From Chloroflexota bacterium (GTDB taxonomy: Bacteria > Chloroflexota > Limnocylindria > Limnocylindrales > CSP1-4): a DNA stretch of 59,542 nt. This document shows, piece by piece, positions 8,880 through 16,050 of the stretch. The notes below the pieces were generated by a model. The model was given only the letters and a program-made list of their open reading frames with translations, made no database searches and was not told the origin of the DNA. The stretch is taken from assembly GCA_003141245.1 (NCBI GenBank), contig PLLE01000019.1:8943-68484 (forward strand). The letters are read 5' to 3'. How positions within the stretch are numbered: the first letter of the stretch is position 1; each line of letters starts with the position of its first letter. The position numbers and the translations under genes are program-made.

Positions 8880-10385
8880 ATGGCAGCCACGGCCGCGCAC
8901 CCATACCACCGCCGACTCTCCACGATCGCCGTTCTCTGGCCCGTAATAGCAGGTGCAGGCATCATGTTCGCCGGGCTGATGGCCCTGTCTGGCGCGTACG
9001 GTTTCCACGGCGACGAGATGTACTACATCGTCGCGGGCCAACATCCTGCTCTCGGCTACGTCGACCAGCCACCCCTCACGCCGCTGCTCTCGGCCGCTTC
9101 GGTGGCGCTGTTCGGGGTTTCGCCCACGGCGGTCCGGTTGCTGCCCGCCCTCGAGATGGCGCTCGTCGTGATCCTCGTCGCGCTCATCGCGCGTGACCTC
9201 GGCGGCTCGCGGCGTGCCCAGATCCTCGCGGCGATCACGGCCGCCCTGTCTGGCTATCTTGGCGCAGGTCATCTAGACACCACGACCGAGCCCGACCTGC
9301 TCGCCTGGGCGATCGTCCTCTGGCTGCTCGTGAAGCTGCTCACGGGCGGTGACCGGCGCCTCTGGTTGGCAGTGGGCGTCGTGGCCGGGATCGCTCTCGA
9401 GAACAAGGACACGATCCTCTTCCTGGGTGCGGGGCTGGCCGTGGGTCTCGTCCTGGCCCGGCGCTGGGATGTCGTGCGCTCGCCGTGGGCGTGGGCGGCC
9501 ATCGGGATCGCACTCTTGATCTGGGCTCCGAACCTGGCCTGGGAGGCGGCGAACGGCTGGCCGCAGCTCACGATGGCGAGCGCCATCTCCCAATACGCCG
9601 CCGACAACCGCGGTCAGATCGTGCCGCTGCTCTGGCTCTTCACCGGCCCGCTCCTCTTCCCGGTGAGCGCCGCGGGCCTGGTCTGGTTCCTGAGAGCGAA
9701 GGCCGCAACTCCGTGGCGCGCGATCGGTATAGCTGCCTTGGTCGCGCTCGCCCTCGTCGTGATCAGCGGCGGCAAGGCCTACTACGCGATCGGTATCGCA
9801 GCTGTGTTCATGGCCGCGGGGGCGATCCTCCTCGACCGCTGGCTGGCCCGCGGCCACTTCCGCCTCAAAACCGCGAGCTTCACCACGGCAGCCGTGCTAT
9901 CGGGCGCCCTCATCGCCTACCTGACCCTGCCGATCCTGCCGCTCGCCACGTACGCCAAGACCTCGCTTCCCGCCACGGTCCCCGACACGGCGAACGAGGT
10001 CGGCTGGCCGCAGTTCGTCTCCACGGTGGAGGGCGTGGTGGCCGCACTGCCCGCTGACGAGCGAGCCCACGCGGTGATCCTGACCAACGACTACAGCGAG
10101 GCGAGCCCGCTCGTGCTACTCGGCACAGGACTCCCTCCGGTGTACTCGGGCCACAACTCGTTCTGGGACTGGGGACCACCGCCAGCCGACCGCACGGTGG
10201 TGGTGCACGTGGGAGACTGGAGACCGGCCGACCCGAACCAGTTCTTTGTCGGCTGTCACGTCGTCGCGCACATCGACAACGGGCTCGGCATCAACAACGG
10301 CGAGCAGGGAGAGGCCGTCTCGGTGTGCACCGGCCTGCGTGCGCCATGGACCACGCTGTGGCCAGAGCTCAGGACCACCAGCTAG
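8880..10385 (+). CDS. GT39/ArnT-like membrane glycosyltransferase
   Basis: 501 residues with about ten or more hydrophobic helices. The first extracellular loop carries FHGDEMYYIVAG (Asp45-Glu46) and GYVDQPPLTPLLS, the acidic catalytic motif and following loop of GT-C family 39 / PMT_2 enzymes. These use polyprenyl-phosphate sugars to glycosylate proteins or lipids outside the membrane. Later ALENKDTILFLGAGL and NLAWEAANGWPQ also fit the family. The C-terminal 130 residues form a soluble extracytoplasmic domain. No strong ribosome site marks the start; ATG 8880 is taken because the upstream in-frame peptide is unlike a protein. Donor and acceptor are unknown. Confidence 0.8.
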   Translation: MAATAAHPYHRRLSTIAVLWPVIAGAGIMFAGLMALSGAYGFHGDEMYYIVAGQHPALGYVDQPPLTPLLSAASVALFGVSPTAVRLLPALEMALVVILVALIARDLGGSRRAQILAAITAALSGYLGAGHLDTTTEPDLLAWAIVLWLLVKLLTGGDRRLWLAVGVVAGIALENKDTILFLGAGLAVGLVLARRWDVVRSPWAWAAIGIALLIWAPNLAWEAANGWPQLTMASAISQYAADNRGQIVPLLWLFTGPLLFPVSAAGLVWFLRAKAATPWRAIGIAALVALALVVISGGKAYYAIGIAAVFMAAGAILLDRWLARGHFRLKTASFTTAAVLSGALIAYLTLPILPLATYAKTSLPATVPDTANEVGWPQFVSTVEGVVAALPADERAHAVILTNDYSEASPLVLLGTGLPPVYSGHNSFWDWGPPPADRTVVVHVGDWRPADPNQFFVGCHVVAHIDNGLGINNGEQGEAVSVCTGLRAPWTTLWPELRTTS

Positions 10386-10387
10386 AG

Positions 10388-10405
10388 GCGAACCGTCGGG
10401 TTCGC
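10388..10405 (+). terminator. Weak hairpin after the GT39 gene
   Basis: GCGAACC and GGTTCGC form a 7-bp stem with a 4-base loop three bases after the stop codon. No U-run follows, so termination is uncertain. Confidence 0.35.
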
Positions 10406-10601
10406 TGCTTGCGGCTCGGCGCGACGGCCCACAAGGACGCCGTTTCTGACGCCACGACCCACTCGATCCGCCAGGTGAGCCCCTATCGCACCGGAGATTG
10501 ACGGGACCCTGCGCAGGCTCAACCGTGTGTCCGCGGCCCGCGTCCCCGGGGTGCCTCTGATGGGCTTGGAAGGGGGACACCGGGTCCGAAGGAGACACTA
10601 C

Positions 10602-11198
10602 GTGCGACGAATTGGAGTAGTCCTGGCCGGGGTCGCGCTATTGATCGCGGCGTGTGGTTCATCAACAACGTCGACAACCGCCGCGCCGCCGACGAGCGGG
10701 GCGGCGCCGACTAGCACGGCGAGCGTGGCCAGCGCGGCGTCGACAACGAGCACGGCGCCGGCAACGAGCGCGGCGACCGCCACCACGGCGGCAGCAATGT
10801 TCGATTCTTGTTCGATCGTCACGCAGGCCGAGGCCAGCACAGCACTCGGGCAGACAGTTCAGGCGCCGGTGCGCGGGAAGGCCACGGTCGAAGGCGGAGT
10901 CGCCTGCGTGTTCTACGGGCCTTCGGTGAAAGCGGGAACCGATCCGGATGTTCCGGTCAACGACAGCGTCAGGGTGGTCCTGGTCGTGGGCTCGAACGCA
11001 ACCACGTGGTTTAGCGACTACAAGTCCAAGGTCCCCGCCCAGGCGATCACCGGACTCGGCGACCAGGCCTACTTCGACGGCTCCGCATCAGTGAGCGTCC
11101 TCAAGGGCGACGAGTATCTTCGAGTCGCCGTCATCGGCGTGGCCAACTTTGAGGACACCGAGAAGACACTCGCTCAGGCTGTGCTGCCGCTGATGTGA
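10602..11198 (+). CDS. DUF3558-like lipoprotein
   Basis: 198 residues. Signal peptide with lipobox LIAAC (Cys19), followed by a long Thr/Ser/Ala-rich linker (about 20-67). The domain starts at FDSCSIVTQAEASTALGQTV and continues through GGVACVFYG, with two cysteines, and ITGLGDQAYFDGSASVSVLKGDEYLRVAV. This resembles DUF3558/DUF5642-type lipoproteins of actinobacteria (a C...L...A.LG start, a later C-Y, and LGD.A). Role unknown; exposed on the outer face of the membrane. The GTG start has GGAG seven bases upstream. Confidence 0.75.
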   Translation: MRRIGVVLAGVALLIAACGSSTTSTTAAPPTSGAAPTSTASVASAASTTSTAPATSAATATTAAAMFDSCSIVTQAEASTALGQTVQAPVRGKATVEGGVACVFYGPSVKAGTDPDVPVNDSVRVVLVVGSNATTWFSDYKSKVPAQAITGLGDQAYFDGSASVSVLKGDEYLRVAVIGVANFEDTEKTLAQAVLPLM

Positions 11199-11268
11199 TC
11201 GGCTTCGACGAGACGCTCGCGGCCATTTCCTGAGCCGCGTTGCCGCAGTCGGTGCTGCAGTGACGGCC

Positions 11269-11303
11269 AACGACCCCTCCCGGAAGACCGGAAGGGGTCG
11301 TTT
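11269..11303 (+). terminator. Rho-independent terminator
   Basis: AACGACCCCT and AGGGGTCGTT form a strong 10-bp stem, with TTT after it. It ends the lipoprotein transcript shortly before the convergent tRNA-Lys gene. Confidence 0.75.
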
Positions 11304-11316
11304 CACGCTCAGGATC

Positions 11317-11391
11317 TGGTGAGCCGGGAGGGATTCGAACCCTCAACCTAATGATTAAGAGTCATTTGCTCTACCGTTGAGCTACCGGCCC
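11317..11391 (-). tRNA. tRNA-Lys (anticodon CTT)
   Basis: The minus strand folds as a complete cloverleaf. The acceptor GGGCCGG pairs with CCGGCTC, there is a D-arm GCTC...GAGC, and the anticodon loop CTCTTAA has anticodon CTT. The T-arm is GAGGG-TTCGAAT-CCCTC, with discriminator A and encoded CCA. Confidence 0.97.
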
Positions 11392-11515
11392 ACGGCCGCG
11401 AAGGATACAGCAATCGCTGCCTCCGGTGGCGAACGAGTCTTTGGGTGGCGCGGCGGCGCACCGACAGGCCGGGCCCGGCCGGCGAAACCCGCTCTTGAGG
11501 CGGCACCATCGGCGT

Positions 11516-12673
11516 CTACGTGTTGGGCTCGGGTGCGGGACCGCCGCCGATAAGCTGGTCGAGGATGGCATCGGCGGCGGCGTACGGGTCGAGCTCGTGC
11601 GACGCCACGGAACGGAGCCACTCGCGGGCCGCGGCGGGACCCGCGGCGGGACTGCCGGCCGCGGCGGCGCTGGCGGCGGTAGGACCCGCAGCGGTGGGAC
11701 CCGCAGCGGGATTGCCGGCGGCCGCTCCCTCCGCACCCTCCAGCGAGCGCACCCGCGCATGGAGCCGGTCCACGAGAACGGCCCAGACCTGCGCCTCGGC
11801 CCGCCGCAGGCGTGACGCCTCGCCGTCGGTGCCGCGGGCCGCGGAGCGATGTCGGTCGATCGCGGCCAGGAGCTCGGCCACTCCCGCGCCGGAGGCGGCG
11901 GTGGTGACCAGCACTTCGGGGTGCTTGGGCGACGGCCGACCGGGCCTGGCCTCCCGAGGCGTGTCGGCCAGCATCGCGTGCAGCTGCCCCGCCGTTCGAT
12001 GCGCCCCCGGCCGATCGCCCTTGTTGACCACGACGATGTCCGCCACCTCGAGCAGGCCCGCCTTGATGGCCTGGATCTCGTCGCCCATCTCGGGCGCCTC
12101 GACGACGACCGTAGTGTCGGCAGCGGCGGCCACCTCGACCTCGCTCTGGCCCGTGCCCACCGTCTCGATCAGCACCACGTCGAAGCCGACGGCATCGAAG
12201 ACGGCAGCGGCCTCGGACGTCGCGGAGGAGAGCCCGCCCGCATGGCCGCGCGACGCCATCGATCGGATGAAGACGTCGGGGTCCGCGGTGTAGGCCTGCA
12301 TCCGCACGCGATCGCCCAGCACCGCGCCGCCCGTGATCGGGCTGGACGGATCCACGGCCACGACGGCCACGGGACGGCCGGCACGGCGAAGCTCGGCGAT
12401 GAGCGCCGCCACGAGCGTGCTCTTGCCCGCGCCGGGCGGCCCGGTCACGCCGATCAGCTGCGCGTGCCCGGCGCGTGGGTAGAGGCGTCGGAGAGCGGCC
12501 TCGGCGAGGGGGGTCCTATTCTCAACGGCGGTCAACAGCCGCGCGAGGGCGTGCCGGTCTCCGGCCAGAGCGGCGTCGCAGAGGGCGTCCGCCCGCCGGC
12601 CAGCGGTGCCTTCGTCTCTCCTCGGTCCCCGCGAGTCGGCCACGCCGGTCGCGCTAGTCCCGCGCCCGGGCAT
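11516..12673 (-). CDS. meaB: Methylmalonyl-CoA mutase-associated GTPase
   Basis: 385 residues from ATG 12673; a GTG two codons earlier is possible. G3E/ArgK family: P-loop [14 protein letters not shown] (near residue 75), [19 protein letters not shown] with the family DPSSP, then [24 protein letters not shown] and a VVNKGDRPG base motif. MeaB loads adenosylcobalamin into methylmalonyl-CoA mutase and protects it during turnover. The start overlaps the 3' end of the B12-binding subunit gene, so translation is coupled. An Ala/Gly/Pro repeat tract near the C-terminus is not part of the family and comes from a 15-bp DNA repeat. Confidence 0.93.
   Translation of the reverse strand: MPGRGTSATGVADSRGPRRDEGTAGRRADALCDAALAGDRHALARLLTAVENRTPLAEAALRRLYPRAGHAQLIGVTGPPGAGKSTLVAALIAELRRAGRPVAVVAVDPSSPITGGAVLGDRVRMQAYTADPDVFIRSMASRGHAGGLSSATSEAAAVFDAVGFDVVLIETVGTGQSEVEVAAAADTTVVVEAPEMGDEIQAIKAGLLEVADIVVVNKGDRPGAHRTAGQLHAMLADTPREARPGRPSPKHPEVLVTTAASGAGVAELLAAIDRHRSAARGTDGEASRLRRAEAQVWAVLVDRLHARVRSLEGAEGAAAGNPAAGPTAAGPTAASAAAAGSPAAGPAAAREWLRSVASHELDPYAAADAILDQLIGGGPAPEPNT
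11637..11722. repeat. In-frame GC-rich repeat tract within meaB
   Basis: Imperfect units of about 15 bp, such as GCGGTGGGACCCGCA, repeat several times. They encode an Ala-Gly-Pro-Thr/Ala-rich linker near the end of MeaB, an insertion relative to normal family members. Confidence 0.75.
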
Positions 12674-13058
12674 TAGCACGCAGGAAGTCGGCCACCTGGG
12701 CGATGGTCGTGCCGGGGCCGAAGACGGCGGCGATGCCTGCCGCCTTGAGAGCCGGGACGTCGTCGTCGGGGATGATGCCGCCCGCCGCCACGAGCACGTC
12801 GTCCATGCCCCGCTCGCGCAGCAGCGAGCAGATCCGGGGCAGCAACGTCATGTGCGCGCCCGACAGAATGGACAGGCCAACGATGTCCACGTCCTCCTGG
12901 AGCGCGGCGGTGACGATCATCTCGGGCGTCTGGCGCAGGCCCGAGTACACGACCTCGAAACCCTCGTCGCGAAGGCCCCGAGCGAGCACCTTGGCCCCGC
13001 GATCGTGCCCGTCGAGCCCAGGCTTGGCGATGAGAACCTTGAGCGGTCGATCAGTCAT
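12654..13058 (-). CDS. mcmA2: Methylmalonyl-CoA mutase B12-binding subunit
   Basis: 134 residues, the size of a free-standing cobalamin-binding domain. It holds the base-off/His-on signature DGHDRG (Asp16, His18, Gly21), then LSILSGAH (SxL) and [10 protein letters not shown] (GG), in family order. Together with the large catalytic subunit, which is not in this window, it isomerises methylmalonyl-CoA and succinyl-CoA using adenosylcobalamin. The frame extends upstream without resemblance; ATG 13058 (or ATG 13067 nine bases earlier) opens the domain. The 3' end overlaps meaB by about 20 bp. Confidence 0.92.
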   Translation of the reverse strand: MTDRPLKVLIAKPGLDGHDRGAKVLARGLRDEGFEVVYSGLRQTPEMIVTAALQEDVDIVGLSILSGAHMTLLPRICSLLRERGMDDVLVAAGGIIPDDDVPALKAAGIAAVFGPGTTIAQVADFLRANARARD

Positions 13059-13067
13059 GGCCCGCAT

Positions 13068-13507
13068 GATAGCGGGCCCAACCGGCCAGCTCAGTTTGGA
13101 TCGGCATCGACCGATCGTCGGTCGACCGCTCAGGGCTCTAACCGGACCCTCCGTTCGATCATCCACCAGCCGTAGGCGTATCCGGCCCCTCTCGGTCCCC
13201 GTTTCCGTCATCTACTCCTGGTAGGCGTATCCGGCCCCTCTCGGTCCCCGTTTCCGTCATCTACGCCTGGTAGGCGTGCGTGCCACGGACCGAGCCCGCA
13301 AGAGGGGACCCCGGACGCCCCGCCGACCGTTTGGAGGCTCGTTCTGAGCTTGGATCGGGGACGCAAGACGTGCCGGCGGTTTTCTCAGCGCGCCTGTGTT
13401 GCGTCTCGCACCACCGGTGCGCGTATGTGACGGAATCCGGCTAGGCCGCCCGCGCAGCCAGCGGTGCCGGGGATACCGGCCCCACGGTCGGGCTGCAATC
13501 GTCGGGC
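13068..13507. other. Intergenic region with tandem repeat upstream of the mutase subunit
   Basis: No gene is supported here. The region carries the 49-bp repeat (13172-13278) and probably the promoter for the mcmA2-meaB pair. Frames on either strand have no family resemblance. Confidence 0.5.
13172..13278. repeat. 49-bp tandem repeat, about 2.2 copies
   Basis: Copies start at 13172, 13221 and 13270 (partial) with GTAGGCGTATCCGGCCCCTC. The first two are nearly identical over 49 bp. Confidence 0.92.
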
Positions 13508-13759
13508 CTACATGCCCCACCTGGGTGACTCGTTCGCCTCGACGGTGAGGTGGATGGGGTCGCTCTTGCGGGCCCTGCATAGGGCACAAGGGACGACGCC
13601 GGGATAAGCCTCCTGGAAGAAGTGCGGCGACTTCGGGTCGGCTTCGCCCGACTTCGGGTCGGCGTCGCCCGCCTTCGGGTCGGCGTCGCCCGCCTTCGGG
13701 TCGGCGTCGCCCGACTTGGCTTCCTTGGTCGCGGACGTTCGAATGGATGGCAGCTTCAT
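13508..13759 (-). CDS. Small CxxC protein with heptapeptide repeats (paralogue 1)
   Basis: 83 residues from ATG 13759, with GGGGAG upstream. A basic start (MKLPSIRTSATKEAK) is followed by four heptads of the form (S/A)G(D/E)ADPK, then SPHFFQEAYPGVVPCALCRARKSDPIHLTVEANESPRWGM. The last 26 residues match the next gene (13871-14095): CxxC, then a basic residue-SD, His-Leu/Ile, and SP(R/N)WG at the end. The single CxxC plus His suggests a metal site completed by dimerisation. No known family recognised. Confidence 0.65.
   Translation of the reverse strand: MKLPSIRTSATKEAKSGDADPKAGDADPKAGDADPKSGEADPKSPHFFQEAYPGVVPCALCRARKSDPIHLTVEANESPRWGM
13632..13715. repeat. 21-bp in-frame tandem repeat, 4 copies
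   Basis: Four units of the type CTTCGGGTCGGCGTCGCCCGC encode, on the minus strand, the acidic heptads (S/A)G(D/E)ADPK of the small CxxC protein. Confidence 0.9.
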
Positions 13760-13870
13760 GGTCTCCCCGTTTCCCCGTTGCATGAGGCGCCGCATCCCGA
13801 CTGCGACGCGTCGATCCTCCAGACGCAAAGAACTGGTTACTTGTTCGATCGGCTCGGGCGACCTCCGTCT

Positions 13871-14095
13871 TTAGCCCCAGTTCGGCGATTCGGCGTCGGC
13901 TTCGACCTCGCCCTCGATGTGAAGGCGATCGCTCCTGGGAGCATGGCAGATGCCGCACAGCGTTGACTTGCGGCCGGGGATTGGGGGCTGCGTGAATCCC
14001 CCTGCGGTGCCGTGGTCCACCCCGAACGGAGGGGTCATCGGCAGCTCATCGACATCCATGAAGATGTGCGGCTGGTGCTTGTCTGTATCCGCCAT
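13871..14095 (-). CDS. Small CxxC protein (paralogue 2)
   Basis: 74 residues from ATG 14095, preceded by an excellent ribosome site (AGAGAAGGAG). The N-terminal half (HIFMDVDELPMTPPFGVDHGTAGGF) is unique. The C-terminal part STLCGICHAPRSDRLHIEGEVEADAESPNWG is homologous to the neighbouring 13508-13759 product. The pair arose by duplication followed by replacement of the N-terminal half. Likely cytoplasmic. Function unknown; a metal-binding or partner-docking tag is a guess from the CxxC...H pattern. Confidence 0.68.
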   Translation of the reverse strand: MADTDKHQPHIFMDVDELPMTPPFGVDHGTAGGFTQPPIPGRKSTLCGICHAPRSDRLHIEGEVEADAESPNWG

Positions 14096-14153
14096 CACTT
14101 CTCCTTCTCTGTTGCTGTCCCGGCCGCTCGCCCGGCCAGTGGGGCGGGTCCGC

Positions 14154-14864
14154 TCAGACCCTCGGGATGGCACGCTCCAGGTGGGACATGAACTCTTCCC
14201 GAGTCTCCTTGGTGGTCCGGAATGTCCCCAAGACGCTACTCGTGACCATCGTGGCGCCGCCCTTCTGTACCCCCCGCATGGCCAGACAGAGGTGCTGCGC
14301 CTCGATGACGACGCCGACGCCGTAGGGGTTCAATCGCCCCTGGAGGTAGTCGGCGATCTGCTGGGTCATGCGCTCCTGGACCTGCAGTCGGCGGGCGTAC
14401 ATCTCGACGATCCTGGGGATCTTCGAGAGCCCGATGACGCGGCCCCGCGGCAGGTAACCGACCGCGGCCGTGCCGAAGAACGGCAGCATGTGGTGCTCGC
14501 ACAGCGAGTAGAACGGGATCCCCTTGACGACCACCATCTCGCTATAGCCGACGTCGAAGACGGCGCCGTTTATGAGCCGATCCGGATCCACGTGGTAGCC
14601 GCACGTGAGCTCTAGCCACATCCGATGCATTCGCTCCGGAGTGCGCAGCAGGCCCTCCCGCTCCGGGTCTTCGCCGACCTCCACGAGGATGTCTCGGACG
14701 GCATGCTCGATGCCCTGGGATCCGCGAGGCCGCGCACTGGCCGCCGACTTCTCGGCGGCCTCCACGCTCTCGTCGTCTTCGCCGCGCTCGATCTCCTCGA
14801 CCATCTGGCGGACATGCGCCTCGAGGTCGGGCTGGTTGCGTTCGAACGGCTGATCGGTCGGCAT
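14154..14864 (-). CDS. folE: GTP cyclohydrolase I
   Basis: 236 residues from ATG 14864 with AAGGAG upstream; a longer frame exists but has no ribosome site. Signature pieces in order: EGLLRTPERMHRMWLELT, VVVKGIPFYSLCEHHMLPFFG with Cys122 and His125, GLSKIPRIVEMYARRLQVQERMT, IEAQHLCLAMRGVQKGGATMVTSS with Cys193, and a C-terminal TRxEF-type end. Cys122, His125 and Cys193 are the zinc ligands. It turns GTP into 7,8-dihydroneopterin triphosphate, the first step of folate (or other pterin) synthesis. The N-terminal 45 residues are an acidic, poorly conserved extension. Confidence 0.96.
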   Translation of the reverse strand: MPTDQPFERNQPDLEAHVRQMVEEIERGEDDESVEAAEKSAASARPRGSQGIEHAVRDILVEVGEDPEREGLLRTPERMHRMWLELTCGYHVDPDRLINGAVFDVGYSEMVVVKGIPFYSLCEHHMLPFFGTAAVGYLPRGRVIGLSKIPRIVEMYARRLQVQERMTQQIADYLQGRLNPYGVGVVIEAQHLCLAMRGVQKGGATMVTSSVLGTFRTTKETREEFMSHLERAIPRV

Positions 14865-14954
14865 CGCTGGCTCCTTCGAGCGAATCCTACGCTGTGCTGT
14901 CCGACGGGTCGCCGGTCGCGAGTCGGGCGATCGCCAGAGCCGTAGCATAGGCAC

Positions 14955-15365
14955 ATGGCCAAGAGACCCAGGGGCAGTGCCCGCCGCCGTCATACGGCCG
15001 AGGCGGTCGGACGCTTTCAAGAGCTAGTGCAGCGAGCGCTCGACGCGATTCCGGCTCCATTTTCCCTCGCTCTCGACGATGTTGCCATCGTCATCGACGA
15101 CGAGCCGTCTCGAGAGCAGCTCCGCGAGGCTGGACTCGGGCCCGACGAAGGTCTCTATGGGCTGTACGAGGGCATACCCCGGACCGAGTACGCGGCCGAC
15201 TGGGCCTTCCTTCCCAACAAGATCACGCTCTTCTCGGCCGTGCTGCTGGAGGATTTCCCGGATCCGGCCGAGCTGGAGCACGAGGTCTGGATCACGGTGA
15301 TCCACGAGCTGGCCCACCACCTTGGCATTCCGGAGTCTCGACTGCACGAACTGGGCGTCGACTGA
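14955..15365 (+). CDS. Small zincin-like metallopeptidase (MinI/DUF1025 type)
   Basis: 136 residues. The zinc motif HELAHHLGI (117-125) has the HExxH pattern. The preceding parts, VAIVIDDEPS, LYGLYEGIP, ITLFSAVLLEDFPDPAELEHEVWITVIHELAHH, match the minimal zincin family (DUF1025), whose members end shortly after the zinc helix. Peptidase activity is likely by fold but substrates are unknown. Divergent from folE with about 90 bp between. Confidence 0.88.
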   Translation: MAKRPRGSARRRHTAEAVGRFQELVQRALDAIPAPFSLALDDVAIVIDDEPSREQLREAGLGPDEGLYGLYEGIPRTEYAADWAFLPNKITLFSAVLLEDFPDPAELEHEVWITVIHELAHHLGIPESRLHELGVD

Positions 15366-15507
15366 CCGCTGCCCCGCCGCCGATCCGAAAGTATGGCGCC
15401 CCCGCCCGCGCCGGGCCGGCTCAGGGTAGCCGCGGGGCCGCCAAATAGATGCAACCTGAAGCTCGCGGCGAGCATCGATACAGGTAGAGGCAATCAGAGG
15501 GAGGCAG

Positions 15508-16050
15508 ATGGAGCGAGCGCTCGTCGAGAAAGCCAGATCGGGCGATCGCGATGCCTTCGACGCCCTCGTGCGCAGCCGGATCGATGCCGTGTACCGGACC
15601 TCACTCGCCATTCTCGGGGACCAAGTCGACGCCGCCGACGCCACGCAGGAGACCTTCGTCTCGGCCTGGTGCCACCGCGACGCGCTTCGCGAGCCGGACC
15701 GATTCGATGCCTGGCTCGGGCGCATCAACCTGAACGCCTGCCGAGCGCAGCTCCGCCGTCGAGGTCGAACCAGCGTGCGAGAGCTTCGGCTGCCCGATCC
15801 CGAAGGCGGCCATGAACCGGCCTCGACCGACCGAACGCTCGACGACCGAACGGCCGACGCCGACGTCTTCGATCGAGCTTTCGCCCGGCTGTCGCTCGAC
15901 GACCGCGCCATCCTCGTCCTGCACCACCTCCAGGAACGACCCGTCGCCGAGATAGCGGCGACCCTTGGCTCGCCCGAGGGAACGATCAAGTCCCGACTCC
16001 ACCGCGCCCGCGCGGCCCTCGAGTCGGCGCTCGCGAAGGAGTCGCGATGA
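15508..16050 (+). CDS. ECF-type RNA polymerase sigma factor
   Basis: 180 residues. Region 2 covers about 4-75 (ALVEKARSGDRDAFDALVRSRIDAVYRTSLAILGD...DATQETFVSAW). Region 4 covers about 125-175 (LSLDDRAILVLHHLQERPVAEIAATLGSPEGTIKSRLHRARAALE). AGGGAGG lies six bases before the ATG. The next gene starts inside its stop codon (ATGA), the usual arrangement with a membrane anti-sigma partner. Confidence 0.93.
   Translation: MERALVEKARSGDRDAFDALVRSRIDAVYRTSLAILGDQVDAADATQETFVSAWCHRDALREPDRFDAWLGRINLNACRAQLRRRGRTSVRELRLPDPEGGHEPASTDRTLDDRTADADVFDRAFARLSLDDRAILVLHHLQERPVAEIAATLGSPEGTIKSRLHRARAALESALAKESR

Noticed and set aside
13068-13300. Cobalamin riboswitch before the B12-binding subunit gene
   Set aside because: I could not find the conserved B12-box (GCCACTG-like) sequence; only a tandem repeat is visible.
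13257-13958. 233-codon minus-strand frame across the small CxxC genes
   Set aside because: Arg-rich frame shadow. The two small genes in other frames have ribosome sites and are homologous to each other.
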